Shown here piece by piece: positions 29,114 through 38,863 of a DNA stretch of 39,073 bases. This DNA is from a bacterium (lineage in GTDB: Bacteria > Patescibacteriota > Gracilibacteria > BD1-5 > UBA6164). The position numbers were made by a program, and so were the translations under genes. The first letter of the stretch is position 1, and the number at the start of each line of letters is the position of its first letter. Below the pieces are notes generated by a model that was given only the letters and a program-made list of their open reading frames with translations, was not told the origin of the DNA and made no database searches. The stretch is from the NCBI GenBank assembly GCA_024635485.1, contig JAGXIV010000030.1:1-39073 (forward strand), in the 5' to 3' direction.

Positions 29114-30568
29114 TTGAAAAAACTATCTATATCGGCCTTTACCCTTACTGAACTTATTGTCGTTATCACAATTTTAGCTATTTTATGAACTCTTTGATTT
29201 ATAAGTTATGGAGGATTTGTTCAGTCTGCAAGAAATTCTCAAAGAGTTTCAGATTTAAAAATTATAGAAAGGTCTCTTTCTCTCTTTATTACAACAAATA
29301 ATGTTTTTCCTCTCCCAGATGAACCAATACCCATAAGTTACTCTGGAAGTCTCGCTTGGACACAAGGAGTTTTTTGAGAATGAGTTCGATCACAAATTCA
29401 AAGAATTTCAAATACTCCCACAGATCCCAGTTATAATTCAAAATATACCTACTCTGTTCTGAATAATAGACAAAAATACACAATTGGGACGCTCAGAGAG
29501 CAGGGACTCTTTTCAAAAAATGGCTGAATCGTGAGCCAAAGTTATGCATTTTCTTCTGATGGTCTCATTACATTTCTTCTTTGAAATCATCTTGCGTATG
29601 ATGTTGCACTCATTTCAGCTAATAACTGTTCCATCATCACTTCTCCGAGTATCATACTTAGTGATATTCCAGCAGGGTGAGAACTTATAGATGGAGATTT
29701 TTATAATTATAGTTATTTTGACTGACCGAATCTTCCCAATTCTTATAGTGGAGCAATTAATCTGAGCTACGCTTCTACAGACTCTTTTCAAGTATTTGAA
29801 ATTCTTAATAGCTGTACTATTTCTAGCGTTGCTGAACTCAAACTGTATATAGCAAAACTTGCCACAGCATATCAACCTATGGCATCTTCTAAAAAATATG
29901 AAGCTCTCGTTTTTCTCTCTAATACTAAACAATTTCAAATTACTGCAGTAGATATACTGACTGAACATGGAATAAGCGTTGCCCCTGAAGTTCTAAACGA
30001 GCTGAATTCACCTAATTTCTCTGAAACGTTTATTGATACTTTTACTGATACTGCGTGAACAGAACTTGTAGGAGGTCATAGTCCTGATAACACTATTTGA
30101 AGTTGGACCTATGAATCTGGATCTGCCTGAGATTATACTATTGAAAACAATCGTGTTCAAAAAAATAATGCTTCTGCTTCATTTATATATCCTACAACCA
30201 TTCCTAGTATTGCTTCTGCAAATTATACGATGACTCTCGATGTAGAAAACTTTTGAACAAGTGAAATATCTCTCTATCTACGATACACAGATAGTGATAA
30301 TTACTATAGAATAAATATCTCTCCATTATGATACGTCTTAGTCCGAAGACAAGCAGGAGTAGATTCTATCTTTCAAAATATTAATGATCCTATAGCAAAT
30401 GGTAGTACGATAACATTTTGAGTCCAAGATGACTCTGTTAATTTTGCTGTAAATGGAATTGAAAAAGAGAATATTCTTGCAGGATGAATCACTGATATTT
30501 GAAAACCACTTATTTTTATACAAAGTAGCGGTGCACAAATCGATAATTTTACCCTAAACTATAAATAA
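29114..30568 (+). CDS. Large type IV prepilin-like protein with C-terminal jelly-roll-like domain
   Basis: A 484-residue protein with a prepilin N-terminus, KKLSISAFTLTELIVVITIL, then AILGTLGF. The residue before Phe+1 is Ala where Gly is usual; prepilin peptidases can accept Ala less efficiently. No ATG is available: a TAG lies upstream at 29087 and TTG 29114 gives the expected short basic leader, so TTG is chosen. The pilin head has a Pro/Gly-rich region with paired Cys (NNCSIIT, NSCTIS). From about residue 320 follows a beta-rich domain (GHSPDNTIGSWTYESGSAG, then NNRVQKNNASASF) resembling LamG/jelly-roll carbohydrate-binding folds. One base separates its stop from the next gene, so both are one operon: probably a pilus-tip or surface adhesin with its partner. 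Confidence 0.82.
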
Positions 30569-30569
30569 T

Positions 30570-32402
30570 ATGCAGAGTTTTTTTGATATTATCATAAATT
30601 TTTGGTATGATTTCAGTGATTTTATGAGAGATACTTGGTATTCGATTCTCGATAATAAACTCATATCTGGAGGTATTTTTATAGCCCTTATGTGAGTTTG
30701 ATACGCATCTTATACCTACGTACTCCCTACTTTTTCAAAAAGTGCTTCTTGAATTTTAGCACAATCTGGAAGTGATATACCAACAGATCCTCAAAATACA
30801 GATAACTCTGTAACATCTGAAGAAAATATTTCTGAAACTGCAGAAAATGAAACTATTGGAGACGAGCTTTGAGATATTCAAAATACAGAAAATACTGACA
30901 CAAATAATAGCTGAGAAACATCTGAATGATGAGAAAACAAGACCCCCGGAAGCACAGTAGCTTGAAATACTACTACTCCCACTCCACCCTGAACTAATCC
31001 TAATACTCCACCTGAGCAGACAACTCAGCAAGCAGTTAATTCACAAAATCCTGATATTCTTCTGGATCCACTTTCTCCAACAAATAATCCAGAAAGTACT
31101 ATTCCTGATCAGATTGTTGAACATGTAGAAGTAATTCCTGAAAAAAGTTTTATTCGAACTCTTATAGAGAGGTTTATTCCACCAGCAGAAAATACTGAAA
31201 ATATCCCAGAAAATGAAGCAACGCTGAATCAAGATAATACACAACAAACTACTACTTCAGTGGGTAGTCCTGTAAATTCAAATACTTCATGAACGACAGA
31301 AACAACAGGGACTGTTTCAGGAACAACTGGGACTGTTTCAGGAACAAGTGGAACATCTACTACTACAAATTCAGGAACAAGCTCTACTAATAATACCTGA
31401 ACTGCTTCGACTGGGACTTCGGGAACGACCTCTACTTCGGGAACAAGTGGAACTACTACTACGAGTTCTGGAACAATAACTACCAATAATACCTGAACTG
31501 CTTCTACTGGGACTTCTGGAACTACCTCTACTTCGGGAACAAGTGGAACATCTACTACTACAAGTTCTGGAACTACATCTACCAATAATACCTGAACTGC
31601 TTCTACTGGGACTTCTGGAACTACTTCTACTTCTGGAACCACCTCTACCTCGGGAACAAGTGGAACATCTACTACTACAAGTTCTGGAACTACATCTACC
31701 AATAATACCTGAACTGCTTCTACTGGGACTTCTGGAACTACCTCTACTTCGGGAACTACTTCTACCTCGGGAACAAGTGGAACATCTACTACTACAAGTT
31801 CTGGAACTACCTCTACTTCTGGAACAAGTTCTGGGACGACATCTACGAGTTCTGGAACGACCTCTACTTCTGGAACAACTGAAACATCTACTACTACGAG
31901 TTCTGGGACGACAACTACGACTTCTGGAACAACTGAAACATCTACTACTACGAGTTCTGGGACGACTTCCACTGCTTCAAATGGGGGGCAAGACGGAACT
32001 ACTGCCTGAAACGTATGACCTGACGGAAATGTAGTTGAAACAGAAGTAGATACATATCAAAATAATCCAGCGAGCTTTAATACCTGAAACGGAAGTGTTC
32101 CAATAAAAGTAGTAGCTGTACATTCAAGAGTTCCCATTAAGCCAAAAGCATGAGCTTGTCCAAGTGGATATTCTCTCTTTGGTATTAATTCTAATATCTA
32201 TGAAAACACGACCCTTCTACTTCCCTATACGACAAATGGAAATAACATGACACTTACAAATCAATTTATTCGTAAAAATGGAAGTGATTACTATTTCAAA
32301 ATTTTTAATGTAAATGGGACTAAGATTGGATGAGTTATATATAAAGTATGAAATCCTGATGTTGACTATCATTGGGCCTTCAGTATTTGTTTACAACAAT
32401 AG
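30570..32402 (+). CDS. Membrane-anchored Thr/Ser/Gly-repeat surface protein
   Basis: A 610-residue protein. The N-terminus is cytoplasmic (residues 1-33), one helix follows (LISGGIFIALMGVGYASYTY), then an acidic Asn/Glu/Ser/Pro-rich stalk (residues 60-225). About 240 residues of degenerate TSGTTSTSGT-type repeats (229-468) follow, resembling heavily glycosylated stalks, and a C-terminal domain of about 140 residues with single Cys positions (AGACPSGYSLFG). No classical cleavable signal peptide is visible; the helix likely acts as a signal anchor. The gene starts 1 nt after the large prepilin and stops with TAG three bases from the end of convergent umuC. Its partner and shape suggest a cell-surface or pilus-associated adhesin. 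Many TGA glycines lie in the phrase NNTGTAST. Confidence 0.85.
31257..31975 (+). repeat. Thr/Ser/Gly-coding repeat array
   Basis: About 720 bp of imperfect tandem repeats built from ACT/TCT/GGA codons. Longer blocks recur, with the phrase AATAATACCTGAACTGCTTC appearing four times. Open frames on the other strand across this region are by-products of the repeats. Confidence 0.85.
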
Positions 32403-32404
32403 TG

Positions 32405-33571
32405 TTATATTCCAACTTTCAATTTTTCATTTCAATATTTTTTATGTATCTCTCCAAGAACCTTCTCGAGAGATACATTTTTTTGAAATCGTTCATTCGT
32501 CTGAGAAAAAATACTCAGTTGCTTCGGACTATATTTTTGTATATCTGTGGTAATAACTCAGGTCGATCTATACTGATCTCATGGTATTTGAAGTGCTGTG
32601 AGCATATGAGATAAAGCCTCAAGAATCTGTTTCCTATCACAATGGTAGTCTTCAAACTCAAAACTGAGACGAGATGTTTGAAATGCTTTATTACGAAGCA
32701 TCAGCGTAATATTACGAACTTGAAACTCAGAAATAGTTAGCTCCTCAAAAAGTCTATCAACATTCATGACGAGCTTCTTCCAAAGAATCTCTCGCTTTGT
32801 GGTTATCTCATGATTGAAACTTCTGGTTTTTGAAATACTTTTTTGCACTCCAGAATGTGCGAAACTCATAGAATTGACTCCATTAATTTCAAACCAAAGA
32901 TACGTTGCATTTTTACCTATAATTCTCTTATAGTAAAACATACTCTCACGACTAAAATCATAAATAGTTTCTATATGATGCCCCAGTCTTTTTTGATAGC
33001 CACTTCCTATAAACGGAATCTTACTCACAGGAAGTTCCTGAAAAATATCATACACAACATCATTGCTCAGACCTATAAAGTACCCATATGGCTTATTTAT
33101 TTTTGAAAATATTTTTGCTCGAAGCTTGGTATTACTCACTCAAAAAGAAACAGGCACTCCGACATCTTGGAGTATTTTTTTTTGGAGAAATACAATATAC
33201 TCCTCTAAACTCAGTCACATACTCTCTGGAATTCAAGTAAGTTCTACAAAGGCCTCATCAATACTAAAAACCTCAACATTTTGTGTATATTCTCGCAAAA
33301 AAATCATAAGTTTTTTAGATATTTTTCCATACAGTGCCATATCTGGCTGGAGTCCAACAAAATCACGACCTAAAATACGTTTCGCTTCCCAAAATGGAAC
33401 TCAGACTTTGATACCTTTTCTTTTGGCACTATAACTCGCAGCAATAGTAATATCTCCTCCAACACACACATGCTTTGAAGCAAGAGCGGGATTTCGAAAT
33501 ACCTCACAGGCCACAAAAAAACTATCACAATCAATATGAGCAAATATTTTTTTAGATATTTTAAATTTCAT
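32405..33571 (-). CDS. umuC: Y-family translesion DNA polymerase (UmuC-like)
   Basis: A 388-residue error-prone polymerase. The catalytic palm has FAHIDCDSFFVACE at residues 10-23 and VFSIDEAFVELTG at 101-113, holding the acidic metal ligands. The finger region has ITIAASYSAKRKGIKVGVPF. The thumb helix-hairpin-helix reads LPVSKIPFIGSGYQKRLG, and the little finger ends with TGVITTDIQKYSPKQLSIFS, a UmuC-like C-terminus with a beta-clamp-type LSIF motif. It follows umuD by 9 nt, which favours UmuC over DinB. It stops 2 bases from the convergent repeat-protein gene; a terminator for that gene lies inside its 3' coding end. Confidence 0.92.
32444..32484 (+). terminator. Terminator for the repeat-protein gene, nested in the umuC 3' end
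   Basis: ATGTATCTCTC pairs with GAGAGATACAT around a 13-base loop, followed by seven T on the plus strand. The stem-loop is also minus-strand coding sequence for the UmuC C-terminus. Confidence 0.8.
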
Positions 33572-33580
33572 AAAAAACTT

Positions 33581-33961
33581 CTAGAATTTACGAATCAAAC
33601 TGACAACTACTCCAAAAATCTCAAGCTCTTGACTTGGAAACATCTGGGTTCTTAGAGTATCTCAAGCCTCCAAATATATTTGGCCCGAGTTATTTTTATA
33701 AAAATATTTTATCGTATAACTTCCATCAATCTGAGCCACCACGATATCACCATGTTTCACGCTTTGAGATTTATCAACAATCACCACATCACCTGGATAA
33801 ATCCCTGCTCCTAGCATAGATTCTCCCTGAACCCGCAGCAATACACTTGTATTTGGATGTTCGATGATATAGGTATTTAACTCAACACTATAGCGAGATT
33901 GTTCTTCAGCTGGAGCCTGAAATCAGGCTGCAATACTCTCGTAAATATAATACTCTGACAT
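33581..33961 (-). CDS. umuD: UmuD-like self-cleaving serine peptidase (S24 family)
   Basis: A 126-residue LexA/UmuD-fold protein. The predicted self-cleavage site is Ala12-Gly13 in AAGFQAPAEE, close to AAGFPSPA of E. coli UmuD. Catalytic Ser48 is in VQGESMLGAGIYPGDVVIVD and Lys85 is in GSYTIKYFYK. The spacings (cleavage Gly to Ser 35, Ser to Lys 37) are those of E. coli UmuD (G25, S60, K97). There is no DNA-binding domain, so it is UmuD rather than LexA. The cleavage glycine is a TGA. It starts the umuD-umuC operon behind a promoter with a repeated operator-like element. Role: after RecA-stimulated cleavage it activates the polymerase for mutagenic bypass. Confidence 0.93.
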
Positions 33962-33980
33962 ACTTATTATTGTTATTAAT

Positions 33981-34009
33981 ATATACTTTTTATATACTAA
34001 TAATATACT
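33981..34009 (-). repeat. Three 11-bp-spaced ATATACT repeats at the umuDC promoter (candidate SOS-type operator)
   Basis: ATATACT (plus-strand reading) occurs at 33981, 33992 and 34003, exactly one helical turn apart, covering the -10 box and the start point. A further TATACT lies near 34073 toward the divergent gene. This arrangement fits a repressor array; it is not a canonical LexA box. Confidence 0.5.
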
Positions 34010-34030
34010 CTAAATAGGGAGTATTTGCAA
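34002..34030 (-). promoter_or_regulatory. Promoter of umuDC
   Basis: On the minus strand TTGCAA (34025-34030) and TATATT (34002-34007) are 17 bp apart. The leader would be about 34 nt and includes the ATATACT repeats. Confidence 0.55.
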
Positions 34031-34127
34031 AAAATAATTTTATTTTTCTTTCTCTTTTTTGTCACTTTGTTTGTATACTCACGTTGTAAATAGTGCGAAT
34101 GTATTTTAATTTTATAAATATAATAGT

Positions 34128-35027
34128 ATGAAAAAATTACTCTTTCTTTGATTATTTCTCTTTGGTACCCTATTTGCAAGTCTATGAAATACCTATGCTT
34201 GTTCATGTGTTATGCCTGCTGATCCTCTCACAAGTCTCGAATCATCTGACGCAGTATTTAGCTGAAAAGTTACTCGAGTTTCAGAAGGTGAACAACAAAA
34301 TACAATCCTTTTTGATATAAGTAAGTCATGGAAAGGAACAGACGCAGACACACTTCAAATACAGACAAATAATAACTCAGCAGCTTGCGGTTACAATTTT
34401 GAAAAAGATGCAGAATATATAGTCTATGCCTATAAGAACCAAGATGATACACTCAATGTTTCATTATGTTCTCGGACAGCTGAGCTTGCCAGAGCAGAGG
34501 AAGATGTATTTGCACTTAATAGAGAAGAAAGTGCAGCATCTGCAGGTGAATTCTGTGGAGGGATTGCCAACCTACAATGTAGCACTGGTCTGGTATGTGA
34601 TATAAAAGAAACGTATCCAGATGCAGGTGGAAAATGTATAGTAGAAGAACCTACAATGTGTACGATGCAATATGACCCAGTATGTGGAGTAGATGGGAAA
34701 ACCTATGGAAATGCTTGTACAGCAGGAAAAAACCCAGTAGCCTACAAAGGTGAATGTAGTAGCCCTACAAAAATAGCTGAACTTGAATCTCAAATAAATG
34801 CAAAAACGCTCAATCTTTTAGACAAGAGTCTTGCCACTTACAAACTAAAACTGCTAGATAAAACAGCATCAGAAAAAAACTTACTCAATACACTTGTTCT
34901 CCAAAGAGTAGAAACAGCAAAAGAAGATATAGCCGAAAAATATAGTGCTCCATCTGAGAGAAATGTTCTTGAGAGAATTCTCAATGTTCTCGAACTTCTC
35001 AAATTCAAAGTAGCTGGAATGCTCTAA
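34128..35027 (+). CDS. Secreted multidomain protein: TIMP/NTR-like, Cys-rich and Kazal-type protease-inhibitor domains
   Basis: A 299-residue exported protein. The signal peptide ([20 protein letters not shown], then NTYA) would leave a mature N-terminus beginning CSC at residues 25-27, as in TIMP/netrin-like (NTR) proteins, with VFSGKVTRV and C-terminal Cys of that domain (AACGY, LCSRT). Residues 142-173 ([19 protein letters not shown]...KC) look like an IGFBP/WAP-type Cys module. Residues 178-209 are a Kazal domain: [20 protein letters not shown] ending YKGEC. The last 85 residues form charged helices ([17 protein letters not shown]). Domain calls rest on Cys patterns; Kazal is firm, NTR-like good, the middle one moderate. 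Only three TGA glycines, all in the first 47 residues. Role inferred: protecting the cell or inhibiting proteases outside it. Confidence 0.83.
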
Positions 35028-35040
35028 TGGTATAGAAACA

Positions 35041-35072
35041 AAAAAATAATCCCTCGTAAGGGATTATTTTTT
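35041..35072. terminator. Terminator between the inhibitor-like gene and the transglutaminase-like gene
   Basis: AAAAAATAATCCC pairs with GGGATTATTTTTT around TCGTAA. It ends the plus-strand gene and can also act on the minus strand, where the next stop is at 35102. Confidence 0.88.
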
Positions 35073-35101
35073 AGAATATGTCTACCAATAAAAGAAGCTT
35101 T

Positions 35102-36868
35102 TTAATCTCAGAGGATATACACAGCATATCTTTGAAATATTCCCTTTTCATACATTTCAAATACTCGTACATTACTCAGATTATAGTCACTCTCTTTCAA
35201 AATATATGATATATCATCTTGGGAAGAATCAATTGGATAATAGTTAAAGACTCCTCCTATTCATTCAATTTTTTGAGTTATTTTATTATCAACAAGAGAG
35301 AGTTTTTCTACTTTTATACGGTCTAGTATATCTCCAAGGACTATATCTTTTTCAAAATTGAGATTATTTTCTTTTTTTAAATATAACTCGTCAAGGAGTC
35401 TATAGTTTCGGGTTTTAGAATATTTATCCAAAAGATTGACTCTGCTCATGATAATTTCTTTGTTTAAGGCCTCTTTTGAGAGAGTGCTGTATCACTCTGG
35501 CATATCTAGTAAATTGAAGCGATTGGAATATGTGAGATCAAACGGAAGTTTATAATACAAATAATCACTCACATCTTCTTGGTATTGTGGTTCAAAAAAT
35601 GGGTCATAAAAATCATTTCACACCTTGAGCCACGAATGTCATACATTTGGAAAATCTAGCGAGTCAAGCACATATCATTGCATCAATCTCACGTTTTTGA
35701 TTCCTGCAAATTTTAGCATATAGGACATGATACGAGCCTCACCTTCACAAAATCATACTCCTCTCTCAAAAGTATCAAGGCCAGAAAAATTTCTCAAATC
35801 ACTTCTATCGGGATTACTTGGTCGTCAAATATTCTGTTTTACCCAATCATATATTGCGTGAATTTTTTCATCATCACTTTTTAATCCATACGTAAGCTCA
35901 TTCGTTTTTTGAATAATTTTTTGGATCTGTGGATTATAATCCTTATCAATTCTCAAAACATCAATCGTTAAATCATTGATTAAGCTTTGTTCTACTTCTT
36001 CATAATTTTTAAAATCGGATTTTGCAAGTATTTTGATGGGTCGTGGCGAAAAGGTAATAGTATTTTTACCATCTTGCAGTCTCAGCATCACTCCATCATT
36101 TATATCAAATCAAATTTTTTCCCAATCTGATGCATATAAACCATATTCTTGGTAGGTATCATAATACTCATCATATCCATAGGTATAAAATACTCCATCC
36201 TCCTCATAATAATTATCCATATAGAGTAAGAATTTCTTTGGTCCTTGTGCAAGTATCTCTGTAAAAGGTATTTTTCTTTCGATTTTAGGATCGAGAGCTA
36301 CGAAATATCCCATACTTTCGTCATAATATACCGTTTGAAATTGATACTGACTTAAAGATAGTTTTTGAAAATCAGGAAGTAGTTTTACTTCATCAAAAGA
36401 AAGTCTATACACATCATTATTATGCGAATATTCATACTGAGGCGTTACAATTTGAACTCCACTGAGGATATTTTGTTGCCTACGTATTTTATTTTCATAG
36501 GCTTGAATTGCCTGGATTCATTCACGTTTCCAATTCGTAAATCGCAGTATAGTCCCTTCTCTAGAGGCTACATACTGAGATAATTGATACATATTTGAAC
36601 TATTATAATGTAGGAGATTCTTGAGCATAATCTTAGCCTTAGGATTAGAATCAGGAGTCGCCATGACCATAGCACCTACACGTTTGCGTATAGCAACATA
36701 GGTGGGATAATAGTCCTCAATGTCATAATGTGTGACAACATAATTTTTAATAATATTTGAAACTCGCTCAGCCTTCGAAATCTCAGCAAAACTTTGAGGA
36801 ATACTCTGAAGTAACAAAAAATATCATACAGAGCAAATTATAAAAATGTGTCTCAAAAATTTAAACAT
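35102..36868 (-). CDS. Exported transglutaminase-like (papain-fold) protein
   Basis: A 588-residue protein. The N-terminus is basic then hydrophobic (FLRHIFIICSVGYFLLLQSI, ending SFAEI), a signal peptide or anchor. The first 300 residues are Tyr-rich and unassigned (YYEEDGVFYTYGYDEYYDTY). The transglutaminase-like core lies at about residues 330-425: HAIYDWVKQNIG, the catalytic Cys in GVGFCEGEARIMSYMLKFAG (about 374), His in NVGHSWLKVG (about 409) and Asp in FYDPFF. The C-terminal part is helical and unassigned. Such domains act as transglutaminases or cysteine proteases; the reaction here is unknown. It starts 9 nt after the 640-aa gene stop, so the two form an operon. Confidence 0.85.
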
Positions 36869-36877
36869 AAAGTATAT

Positions 36878-38800
36878 TTAAGAACTAAGTCCAAGATTTT
36901 TTCGTGCTTGGATTTCAAATGTCGTACTTCCCACCATTCCTTGGAGCATACTCAGATATCATGCTCGGTACATTTGAGCAGGATCCTGCTCTGACTGTTC
37001 TTGTGTCATAACGGTCACTATTTTGTACTGAATATTTTTATCATCCATATACTCTACCGGAGTGGTAGGATCTCACGTCAACATCGTATTCATCAGAGCC
37101 ACAAAACTTCGTCTATCAGCCATATCTACTCATCCCCCTTCTCAGACATTGTTATCAAAACCAAGTTGTCCTTCAGAGAGATTTATAGGCTCATTCATTC
37201 CAAGTTTTGCTCGCACACTTGAGCTCGAGTTTATCATTGCGATGAGATTATCCGTCATCGATTGAGGAATCATGGTAAATCCGATACTTTGCAGAAATAA
37301 AAGAGTTTTCTTTGTTTTTTCGTCTTTTTCTTTCAGTTTATTTTGGTAATCATCTCGGAGTTGTAAGAGAGCTGATTTGTAGACTTTTCGCGCTTCTTGA
37401 ATCGGTTCGTTATGTTCCTTAAATGCTGCTCAAAGAGTAGTTTGTATATCACTTGCATTGGTCAGAGTATCAAGTCCAAGTTCTCTATAATACGAATACC
37501 CAAGTCCTCCTTCTCACTTCAAAATATCTTTAATAGTTGAAACATCGGAGTCACTCACGGCAGCTTCAGCAATCAGTTTCCCTGCTGCTACAATCTTGCT
37601 GAGTTTTCCTAAATGTTCTTGTTCAACTTTGTAATATTCTAGTTTTGGAGTTTGGTAATCTCACGCATCTTCGACACTACTTGGAAGTGAATAGTTATCT
37701 ATGCTCAGACTTCTTTCATTCGTCACCACATCATAATTAATCTCCGTTCCATCACTATTCTCAAGGGTAAATATATTCCCACTTTGCTCTGAACCATCCT
37801 TCACTTCATCGATTCGAGTTCAGAGAGCACTACTCACCCGAGCCATTTGTTCTGGTGGTAGTTTTTCATAATCTGGAGTCATTTCCCAGGCATCTATTCT
37901 TGCTTTGAAACCAGAATCGAGAGATACCAAACTCTCACTAACTCTTTTAAAAACCTCTGGACCTTGAGCGTATGCTTGAGGAAGAATAGATTTTTCAATT
38001 TGTTTATTATGATCTAATTCATAAATAATATTGTCTTGGATTTTTTCAGCTCTTGATCTTTCAGCATCGTTCCAATTTTGGTTTTCTAGTAATTTTTTAT
38101 ATTCAGCAAAATCTCAAGATAATCAATCTAATGATACATCAGCATCTAAAGCTAGTATTTTTTTTCAATTGTCTCTCAATAATGTTTCTTTGTCATTATT
38201 AACTTCAACTTTTTTAGTTGTATCTTCCTTCACTTCTACAACATCTTCTACCTTTGCTGAAGTACTTTCCTTCACTTCTACAACATCTTCTACCTTTGCT
38301 GAAGTACTTTCCTTAATTTCTACAAAATCTTCTACCTTTGCTGAAGTACTTTCCTTAACTTTTTCTGTATTATCAGAAAGTGTTCACTCTACAATTAATT
38401 GATTTAATTCAAATTCATTTACAGGAAATCTTCAAGTTTTTTTAACCGTATTAAATATTTTAGTTATGTTAACTTTATCTATAAATGCTAATTGAATTTG
38501 CTTGTTATCTTCAGTTATAAAATGTTCGAATATCTCATATCATTGTAATCCTAAAGAATCAGATAATTTTTTAAATTGAGATAGAACTTTTAACACCTCT
38601 TGAGTTGTTTCAAAATCTTCTCCAACTCAAGTTATTCACTCTTTCGTTTCAGCAGATACTACTGTTCGCTCTGCTTGCTCTTGAAATCTTGTATCAAGTG
38701 CGCTTAATTCTTCTTGTCGTTGAATCTGACGTTCATTTTGTTGAACCTCTGGAAGTGGTGCATCGTCATACGAGCTAAATCATTCTGGACCTCAAGCCAT
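36878..38800 (-). CDS. Uncharacterised 640-residue protein with three 14-residue repeats
   Basis: Not recognised. It begins MAGGPEGFSSYDDAPLPEVQ with no signal peptide or membrane helix. The first 60 residues are Gln/Glu-rich coiled-coil-like (NERQIQRQEELSALDTRF). After about 90 residues of alpha/beta sequence come three near-identical 14-residue repeats (KESTSAKVEDVVEV) at about 149-190. The long C-terminal region is mostly helical, with a charged coiled segment (LRDDYQNKLKEKDEKTKKTL) and a final helix-rich part ending FEIQARKNLGLSS. It is 9 nt upstream of the transglutaminase-like gene in the same operon, so it may be its substrate or partner. A terminator hairpin sits 6 bases before its start codon. 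Confidence 0.8.
38228..38353 (-). repeat. Three tandem 42-bp coding repeats
   Basis: Units at 38228-38269, 38270-38311 and 38312-38353. The first two are almost identical; the third differs at a few bases. Each encodes 14 residues (two heptads). Confidence 0.9.
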
Positions 38801-38806
38801 AAAAAA

Positions 38807-38832
38807 AGTATAGAATTTATATCTATACTTAG
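38807..38832 (-). terminator. Terminator-like hairpin directly before the 640-residue gene
   Basis: On the minus strand AAGTATAG pairs with CTATACTT around ATATAAATT, followed by seven T that run into the ATG at 38800. It follows the partial gene whose stop is at 38864. Confidence 0.75.
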
Positions 38833-38863
38833 AATAACATATATTTTATGTGTGAGCAAAAAA

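Noticed and set aside
31229-31972. A 247-residue Val/Pro/Glu-rich open frame on the minus strand
   Set aside because: It is the antisense of the Thr/Ser/Gly repeat array; no start context or family match, and the plus strand has a coherent 610-aa gene.
31543-32034. Leu-rich plus-strand frame across the repeat array
   Set aside because: An out-of-frame shadow of the same repeats; it lies wholly inside the 610-aa gene.
33581-33961. LexA repressor
   Set aside because: The protein has the peptidase half only, with no helix-turn-helix domain, and its cleavage-site spacing and linkage to umuC are those of UmuD.
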